Source of the DNA: Neobacillus rhizosphaerae
Lineage (GTDB): Bacteria > Bacillota > Bacilli > Bacillales > Cytobacillaceae
Length of the DNA: 64,000 nt
Assembly (NCBI RefSeq): GCF_937468385.1
Contig: NZ_CALBWS010000021.1
Coordinates: 31,770-95,769 of the forward strand
Reading direction: 5' to 3'
Shown here: positions 58,890 through 64,000 of the stretch, in pieces
Layout: the number at the start of each line of letters is the position of its first letter
Numbering within the stretch: position 1 is the stretch's first letter
Notes under the pieces: generated by a model
Database searches by the model: none
What the model was told of the DNA's origin: nothing
What the model saw: only the letters and a program-made list of their open reading frames with translations
Made by a program: the position numbers and the translations under genes

Positions 58890-59783
58890 TTACTCCGTTT
58901 TCGAAATAGTTCGTGGTAAATATTTCTTCTCAGCACTTTGAAGTTCTTCGGCATTTTGAATTCTAAAAATTTCTTCAACACTTGCAATAGAATCTTCAAC
59001 CTGAATGAGACTTTCATCATTTAATATTTGTTTTGATATTTTTTGCATAGCAGTAAGTGATGCTCTTAAGTTGTGATTGGCCCAGATTACTGCGTTGACT
59101 CCTAAATTCTTGAATTTTTCGGTTGGCGTTGAATAATATTTGGTGGGAGCAATTACAACTGGATGTCGATCATTCCATGCTTTCATAAATTCTTCGATTT
59201 CATTAAAATGAGATTTTTTACTGTGTATAAGGATTGCATCAGCACCTGCCTGCCTATAGGCATCAGCGCGTTTCAGTGCTTCTTCTAATCCCCAACCTGC
59301 AATAAAAGCTTCAACTCTAGCTACAACAATAAAATCATCATCCATTTGTGTATCTTTCATCGCTTTAATTTTTCCGCAAAATTCTTCAATGGAGGCAAGT
59401 GACTGTGTTTCTCCGCTTATAAAAGAATTCGATTTCGGAAAGATTTTATCTTCAATACAAACCCCAGCTATATCCAATTGTTCTAATTTTTTAACTAACC
59501 TTCTTGCATTATTAAAGTTTCCATATCCCGTATCCCCATCTAATAGAATTGGTATTGTTGTAGCATCACTCATAAATTCAAGAACATCTAATACTTGAGT
59601 CCAAGAAGCTTCGTTATTATCTCTAACTCCCATTGAGGCAGATATTGATAGTCCACTGGCCCATATACCTTTAAAACCTGCTTCCTCGACCACTTTTGCG
59701 GAAAGACCATTATGGGCTTCCATTAAAAATTCCGGTTTTTGTGGGGAATTCAGCAAATGCTTTAATTTCGTTGATTTCTTCAT
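58890..59783 (-). CDS. aepX: Phosphoenolpyruvate phosphomutase
   Basis: A 297-residue isocitrate-lyase-superfamily enzyme that makes the C-P bond by converting PEP to phosphonopyruvate. The diagnostic PEP mutase motif EDK-x5-NS is present as [13 protein letters not shown] near residues 115-127. [20 protein letters not shown] (residues 41-60) and [18 protein letters not shown] (residues 79-96) are the metal and substrate loops. SD AAAGGAG precedes ATG 59783. First gene of the operon aepX-aepY-phnW-ATP-grasp. Confidence 0.95.
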   Translation of the reverse strand: MKKSTKLKHLLNSPQKPEFLMEAHNGLSAKVVEEAGFKGIWASGLSISASMGVRDNNEASWTQVLDVLEFMSDATTIPILLDGDTGYGNFNNARRLVKKLEQLDIAGVCIEDKIFPKSNSFISGETQSLASIEEFCGKIKAMKDTQMDDDFIVVARVEAFIAGWGLEEALKRADAYRQAGADAILIHSKKSHFNEIEEFMKAWNDRHPVVIAPTKYYSTPTEKFKNLGVNAVIWANHNLRASLTAMQKISKQILNDESLIQVEDSIASVEEIFRIQNAEELQSAEKKYLPRTISKTE

Positions 59784-59798
59784 GATTATCTCCTTTAA

Positions 59799-59813
59799 GT
59801 AAAAGACTTTTAC
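59799..59813. promoter_or_regulatory. Palindrome upstream of aepX
   Basis: GTAAAAGACTTTTAC is a perfect 15-base palindrome with a single central base, ending 16 bases before the aepX start and just ahead of its SD. It could be a repressor operator. The rest of 59784-60113 is AT-rich and holds no gene. Confidence 0.45.
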
Positions 59814-60113
59814 CTAATTTATTTAAAATGAATTTTGAGTTAATTGAAATTTAATCATTCGATTATTTCATTTAGTTTTAATTTATTCATTTCAGAATGG
59901 TTTTGAAACGGACAGAAGTGGAAATCATTGGCTATTGAAAAAATAAGATCAATTACAAAAACTCTCAAAAGTTGAACCTAAAGACATGATTCAAGCATCT
60001 ACAAACTTTAAACGGACCAATTTGTAGAATATGGGAGTACATTTTATAGGAAATTTAGTGGATTGGACAGAATGGGTATTAAGGAAAAAATTTTTATGGG
60101 GCAGGTGTTAAAA

Positions 60114-60790
60114 ATGAGTTGGAACGAAGCATTGATCAATGGGAGTTTTCGGGATATGTGGGATCTTTCGTATCCGTCACAAGAGTTGGTAGCTTTTATT
60201 GCCACTATAAACTTTCCAAAGGTGACAATTGGGTTGGATGTTGGTTGTGGAGCTGGTCGAGAAGCAATTTTTCTTGCCCAACACGGATTGAATATGATTG
60301 GGGTGGATCTAAGTGCAGAAGCTCTCAGGAGCGCTGCTGAACGGGCAAAGGAGGCTGGGGAGCAAGTTGACTGGCGTCATGGAAATGTCTTAGATTTACC
60401 GGTTGAGGACCAGTCCGTAGATTTTGTAAATGATCGCGGCTGTTTTCATACAATTGCCGAAGAGGAACGAGATCAATTTGCACGAGAGATTGGCCCGCAT
60501 CCTCAAGCCGGGTGGGATGATGTTGCTCAGAGGTTGTCGTGAAAAAAAAGAAGAGGGTCATTTTGTCCCGATGACAGGACAGTCAGTCGACCGACACTTC
60601 GGTAAATACTTTGACCGTGGAAAAGTGTTTCCTATTCAAATGGAAATCGGTATTGGTTTCAGCTGTGAAGGAATGAAGGAAACCTAGTGGTGCTTAAAAA
60701 AGCGAATAAAGTGGTATTGGAAACCCATGGACTATCCTACAGGGTATGTGTTTTTGAAACATTTTTATTTTAGAGGGAACGCCGTTATTG
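60114..60790 (+). pseudogene. Class I SAM methyltransferase with several frameshifts
   Basis: ATG 60114 (SD GGGGCAGGTG) gives MSWNEALINGSFRDMWDLSY and the SAM motif TIGLDVGCGAGREAIFLAQH. The frame then breaks near 60492, resumes as LARILKPGGMMLLRGCREKK, and breaks again near 60660 before a probable end reading GNLVVLKKAN in a third frame. Homologous enzymes are one continuous protein of about 210 residues. GC content is higher than in the surroundings. Confidence 0.78.
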
Positions 60791-60816
60791 AAAACGAACT
60801 CTTTTTATTTTACAAT

Positions 60817-60855
60817 AGGGCGCTTTTCTTTAATAAGAAGGCGCCTTTATGTATA
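60817..60855 (+). terminator. Terminator, probable repeat core
   Basis: GGCGCTTTTCTT pairs with AAGAAGGCGCC around TAAT, followed by TTTAT. It resembles the variable terminator core of the dispersed repeat but lacks conserved flanks. Confidence 0.6.
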
Positions 60856-60908
60856 GATAACACATTTAAGGGATTGGAGATTAAAAGGTGCAGAAAAGAT
60901 TGTGAAGG

Positions 60909-60947
60909 ATTCTACTTAAACTAACGGGCAGGTTAGTTGAACAAGAA
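60909..60947. repeat. Half copy of the dispersed repeat, perfect palindrome
   Basis: AACTAAC, loop GGGCAG, GTTAGTT, within TCTACTTAAACTAACGGGCA then GGTTAGTTGAACAAGAA. This copy shows the palindromic half in its clearest form. Confidence 0.8.
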
Positions 60948-61029
60948 TAAAAGAACACCTAACACTATAGTTTGAGCAATCAAAAAAATTGGTCTGCATT
61001 CGAATTACAATGCAAACCCATTTTGTTGT

Positions 61030-61584
61030 TTAATTCCATTTGTTTTCAGTTAATTTATTTCGAATTTGAGTAGCTGCGAAAAGTGCATCTTTGTCTTGAA
61101 TTACTTCTTCAGGTTTGTTTCCATTTCCAAGAATATATCCCGCAAATTCAATTCCTATAAAATCAAATATGTAATTGAATTGCTGAATCATAGGCAGCCC
61201 TTTAATGTGCGGTTCGTCTCCTCCAACAGCAATAACAAATGCTTTTTTAGAAGCCATTTCATTCTTAAAATCAGGATATTTTGGGTCCCTTAAGGTTTGT
61301 GACCATCGGTCGATAAAGTTTTTCATTGTTCCTGACATGCTATACCAATAAATCGGAGTAGAGAATACTAGAATGTCATTTAGAAGAATCCGTTCGATTA
61401 TGGAATTATAATCATCATTTCTGTCCTGAAAGCCATCTTTTGAATGACGCATGTCTATAATTGGCTTGATATTATAATCACTTAAGTAAATCTTTTCTGT
61501 AACCATACCTTGAATTACGTGTTCTGTCAGCATCTCCGTATTGCCATTGGGACGGGTCCCCCCATATATAACTGCTATTTTCAT
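61030..61584 (-). CDS. Flavodoxin-like NAD(P)H-dependent oxidoreductase
   Basis: A 184-residue FMN reductase-type protein. The FMN-phosphate loop is IYGGTRPNGNTEML (residues 6-19), FSTPIYWYSMSGTMKNFIDR near residue 75 is the family's isoalloxazine motif, and AVGGDEPHIKGLP follows. It reduces quinones, nitro or azo compounds in relatives. ATG 61584 is preceded by AAAGGAGAAATG. It is divergent from a LysR regulator 143 bases away, which probably controls it. Confidence 0.88.
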   Translation of the reverse strand: MKIAVIYGGTRPNGNTEMLTEHVIQGMVTEKIYLSDYNIKPIIDMRHSKDGFQDRNDDYNSIIERILLNDILVFSTPIYWYSMSGTMKNFIDRWSQTLRDPKYPDFKNEMASKKAFVIAVGGDEPHIKGLPMIQQFNYIFDFIGIEFAGYILGNGNKPEEVIQDKDALFAATQIRNKLTENKWN

Positions 61585-61727
61585 TCATCATTTCTCCTTT
61601 CGTCTATATTAAGTGGTTTTCTAGTTGTTTCTTTATTACATATATCTTATATTTAATTTAAAAATAGATACAGATGATTATTTTGATTGATTCAATCGAA
61701 AAAAACGATTATAAAGAGGCGGGAAAT

Positions 61728-62639
61728 ATGGATATTAAACAATTGATAACTTTTAAAAATGCCGCAGAAAATTTGAACTTTACCCAGACTGCAAAAATTT
61801 TAAATTTTGCACAATCAAGTGTAACTGCCCAAATTAAAGCTCTCGAAGATGAAATTGGTAAACCCTTATTTGAGCGTCTAGGAAAACGATTGATTTTAAC
61901 AGAGGCTGGACACAAGTTTAAACTATATGCTGAAAAGATGATAAGACTAAACGAAGAAGCGTTCATGGCTGTGAACGGAGAAGAAGAACCAACTGGCACC
62001 TTAATAATTGGTGCCCAAGAGAGCCAGTGTACCTATCGTTTACCTCTAATTCTTAAAGAATTCAAGGCTACATTTCCCAAAGTTAAACTCATCTTTAAGC
62101 CTGCACATTCTGACGAAATGGCGAGAAATCATCTTATGGAGGGTTTAGTAGATGTTGCCTTTATTATGGATACAAGTAAGCCTGAGGGTTCATTAAGAGT
62201 GGAGCAACTTATCAAAGAGGAGTTCAAAATGGTCATCGCACCAAATCACCCCAAACCAGTGCTCTCGATAGATGACCTTAAGGATGAGACTCTTTTGCTT
62301 ACAGAAATGGGATGTTCTTACAGAATGATGTTCGAAGACTCCCTTAAATCGGCAGGAGTATACCCACTGAATAAAATAGAATTTAGTAGTATCGAGGCAA
62401 TCAAACAATGTGTAATAGCAGGACTAGGAATAGCACTATTACCAGAGATGGTAGTGAAAAAAGATATTAAGGAGGGGAGAATGAAGGAAATACCATGGAA
62501 GGATTCCACATCTTCACTTTTTACTCAAATTGCTTGGCATAAAGATAAATGGATGACATCTCCTTTAGAGGCATTTATTAATTTAACTCGTAAGACTTTT
62601 TTATCCGATGACTACTTCAACCAAAAGGGTTTTTCTTAG
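61728..62639 (+). CDS. LysR-family transcriptional regulator
   Basis: A 303-residue LysR protein. The winged helix reads LNFTQTAKILNFAQSSVTAQ then IKALEDEIGKPLFERLGKRL, and the effector domain includes TGTLIIGAQESQCTYRLPLI. It likely regulates the divergent flavodoxin-like reductase. ATG 61728 follows GAGGCGGGAA; the frame opening at 61674 is not used. Confidence 0.9.
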   Translation: MDIKQLITFKNAAENLNFTQTAKILNFAQSSVTAQIKALEDEIGKPLFERLGKRLILTEAGHKFKLYAEKMIRLNEEAFMAVNGEEEPTGTLIIGAQESQCTYRLPLILKEFKATFPKVKLIFKPAHSDEMARNHLMEGLVDVAFIMDTSKPEGSLRVEQLIKEEFKMVIAPNHPKPVLSIDDLKDETLLLTEMGCSYRMMFEDSLKSAGVYPLNKIEFSSIEAIKQCVIAGLGIALLPEMVVKKDIKEGRMKEIPWKDSTSSLFTQIAWHKDKWMTSPLEAFINLTRKTFLSDDYFNQKGFS

Positions 62640-62681
62640 TAACGGCAAACTTTTTTGCTACCTTTTGGGGCGTAAAACACA

Positions 62682-63008
62682 ATGCAGGTATGGATGCATC
62701 ATAGCTTAGTGGATTATTATCATAATAAATATCATGCAGACTCCGTAAATTGGGGAGAGCCTAAACCAGAAGGAATACGCATTTGGATTAAGCAGCTTGG
62801 ACCAAGTGAAAACGACAGAATATACACCCATCTTATAAAAATCTCTTTACAACGTGATGAATTGATTATTAATGATAAGAAAAAAATAAAAACAGAAGAT
62901 ACATTTACTTATGCGGTTAATGCACGCTTACTTTCACTTTGTCCTGAATCTGGTAAGTCTGAAAAGGAATTTAAATTAATGAATTCTTATCATAAAGTGC
63001 GACCATAA
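62682..63008 (+). CDS. Hypothetical protein (108 aa)
   Basis: Starts at ATG 62682 without a good SD. Soluble, mixed-charge sequence (EPKPEGIRIWIKQLGPSEND) with a His/Tyr-rich N-terminus (MHHSLVDYYHNKYHADSVNW). It may be a fragment of a longer protein. It follows the LysR gene by 42 bases. Confidence 0.45.
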   Translation: MQVWMHHSLVDYYHNKYHADSVNWGEPKPEGIRIWIKQLGPSENDRIYTHLIKISLQRDELIINDKKKIKTEDTFTYAVNARLLSLCPESGKSEKEFKLMNSYHKVRP

Positions 63009-63086
63009 TTGGTTGCACTTTTATTTATTAAAGTTATAGACAAAAGTTAATGATTAATACGAACATATTGAGGAATAACAGGTAAA

Positions 63087-63127
63087 CCTTTTTCTAATTG
63101 AAGTAACGGGCAGTTAAGTTTAAGAAG
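63087..63127. repeat. Half copy of the dispersed repeat
   Basis: CCTTTTTCTAATTGAAGTAA then CGGGCAGTTAAGTTTAAGAAG, the right half with the end of a T-tract before it. Confidence 0.65.
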
Positions 63128-63189
63128 TATTATCCATTTAGTTTTGTATTATTATTAGAAGAAAGTTCTGATTTAATAGGAGGTTTAAT

Positions 63190-63783
63190 TTGATAAACAT
63201 ACAAAGTAACTCAAACAAATTAATTATAGTAGTACATGAAATTTATGGGGTTAACCAGCATATGAATAAAGTTTGCCATTCATTATCAGAAAGAGGCTTT
63301 GATGTTATTTGTCCAAATTTATTAGAAAAAGAAGGACCTTTTGAATATTTATTTGAAGAAGTTGCTTATCGGAATTTTATGGAGAATATTGGGTTTATTA
63401 ATGCGACAAATAAGATTAAACGTGTATTGCAAGATTTTAAAGATCAATATGAAAAAGTCTTTATTGTTGGATTTAGTGTTGGGGCAACCATTGCATGGTT
63501 GTGTAGTGAAGAAAATGATATCGATGGAATTGTTGGTTACTATGGTTCGCGAATTAGAAACTATCTAGAGATTGAACCTTTATGTTCAACAATGCTTTTC
63601 TTTCCTGAAAGTGAGAAATCATTTAATGTCAAAGAATTAATTCCATACTTAGAAAAAAAGAATATCGAGATACATAAAATTCACGGAGAACATGGATTTA
63701 GTGACCCATACAATTCAAAATATAATGTAAAATCTGAACAAGACTCTTTTGACATAATGGTTGATTTTTTATCGAAACATTAA
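63190..63783 (+). CDS. Dienelactone hydrolase-like alpha/beta hydrolase
   Basis: A 197-residue alpha/beta hydrolase of the DLH type. LIIVVHEIYGVNQHMNKVCH is the DLH N-terminal signature, the nucleophile motif is VGFSVGATIAW (Ser instead of the DLH Cys, near residue 98), and the His/Asp end is IHGEHGFSDPYNSK near residue 165. TTG 63190 is used because AGGAGG lies 6 bases upstream. Substrate unknown. Confidence 0.82.
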   Translation: MINIQSNSNKLIIVVHEIYGVNQHMNKVCHSLSERGFDVICPNLLEKEGPFEYLFEEVAYRNFMENIGFINATNKIKRVLQDFKDQYEKVFIVGFSVGATIAWLCSEENDIDGIVGYYGSRIRNYLEIEPLCSTMLFFPESEKSFNVKELIPYLEKKNIEIHKIHGEHGFSDPYNSKYNVKSEQDSFDIMVDFLSKH

Positions 63784-64000
63784 TTCATTAAAATGCAAGA
63801 ATGTATTCGGAAATTGGAAAATGAAAGTTGTTCAGATATTGGTTGATATAGCACTATATTTTTTTACAGTGAAGAATTGCACTTAAACTGATATGAACGA
63901 AACTGTCAAGGCTCCCCACACAATTTGTTTTTTGTTTAGTTTTTGACCAACTCTAAGAAGAGAAGCGTATTTCGGCTTCTTTTTTCTTAGTTTGAGATCA
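63784..64000. other. Intergenic end of the window with a terminator
   Basis: A left-half repeat fragment (TTGCACTTAAACTG, 63876-63889) is followed by unrelated sequence. A terminator AGAAGC (63961-63966) / GCTTCT (63975-63980) then TTTTTTC closes the stretch. No gene is seen. Confidence 0.55.

Noticed and set aside
60727..60924. 65-residue ORF after the broken methyltransferase
   Set aside because: It mixes the pseudogene's tail, a terminator and a repeat half; no SD.
8961..63127. Riboswitch or T-box family as explanation for the repeats
   Set aside because: The copies lie mostly 3' of genes, lack long conserved aptamer cores, and consist of short palindromes plus terminators.

Overview
The window looks like the chromosome of a low-GC, spore-forming member of the Bacillaceae (Bacillus in the broad sense). 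Evidence is AT-rich DNA, strong AGGAGG-type ribosome binding sites with frequent TTG and GTG starts, a SpoIIP-like sporulation gene, an exosporium-like protein, a YheC/D-type ATP-grasp gene, BdbC/BdbD, a small cold-shock protein and csoR-copZ-copA. The species cannot be fixed from the sequence.

Layout. 1-3,900: decayed material (a methyltransferase/DUF418 chimera, acetyltransferase and IS3 remnants) plus a DUF1349 gene and a cytidine deaminase-like gene. 3,900-8,900: a copper locus (csoR-copZ-copA, a His-rich secreted protein, and a glutaredoxin whose first active-site Cys codon is TGA), then a siroheme-type mini reductase behind a CsoR/CstR-like operator. 9,000-10,700: a frameshifted IS110-family element with a long non-coding end. 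10,900-32,900: many small, mostly monocistronic accessory genes (DUF3885, DUF6980, CbrC, NERD, GNAT, SUKH, Nudix, pentapeptide repeat, MBL and others). Nearly every one is separated from the next by a copy of one short hairpin/terminator repeat. 33,600-43,000: more ordinary genes (csp, bdbDC, cls, an ECF sigma/anti-sigma operon, a TIGR02206 membrane protein) and a 17-unit tandem array of a 52-bp repeat. 43,200-51,000: an Arg/Asp-repeat spore-surface-like protein, then a second stretch of repeat-separated small genes that includes a frameshifted spoIIP-like gene and a frameshifted tyrosine recombinase. 51,000-54,300: two adjacent ribosome-targeting resistance genes, a Cfr-type 23S rRNA methyltransferase and an Lsa-like ABC-F protein, each behind a leader ORF and attenuator-like RNA structures. 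55,700-59,800: an operon for 2-aminoethylphosphonate synthesis (PEP mutase, phosphonopyruvate decarboxylase, AEP transaminase) ending in an ATP-grasp gene. 60,000-64,000: a broken methyltransferase, a divergent flavodoxin-like reductase/LysR pair, and a dienelactone-hydrolase-like gene.

Main points for a second look: (1) about 40 copies of a composite repeat, built as conserved palindromic half, variable stem-conserving terminator, conserved palindromic half; one gene is duplicated together with it, so the region resembles a cassette array. (2) The phosphonate operon coupled to an ATP-grasp ligase. (3) A four-arm translational attenuator in front of the ABC-F gene. (4) The in-frame UGA at the catalytic Cys of the glutaredoxin, followed by a bacterial SECIS-like hairpin. 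Several genes carry single-base frameshifts, so decay and consensus error both have to be considered before pseudogene calls or the UGA are taken at face value.
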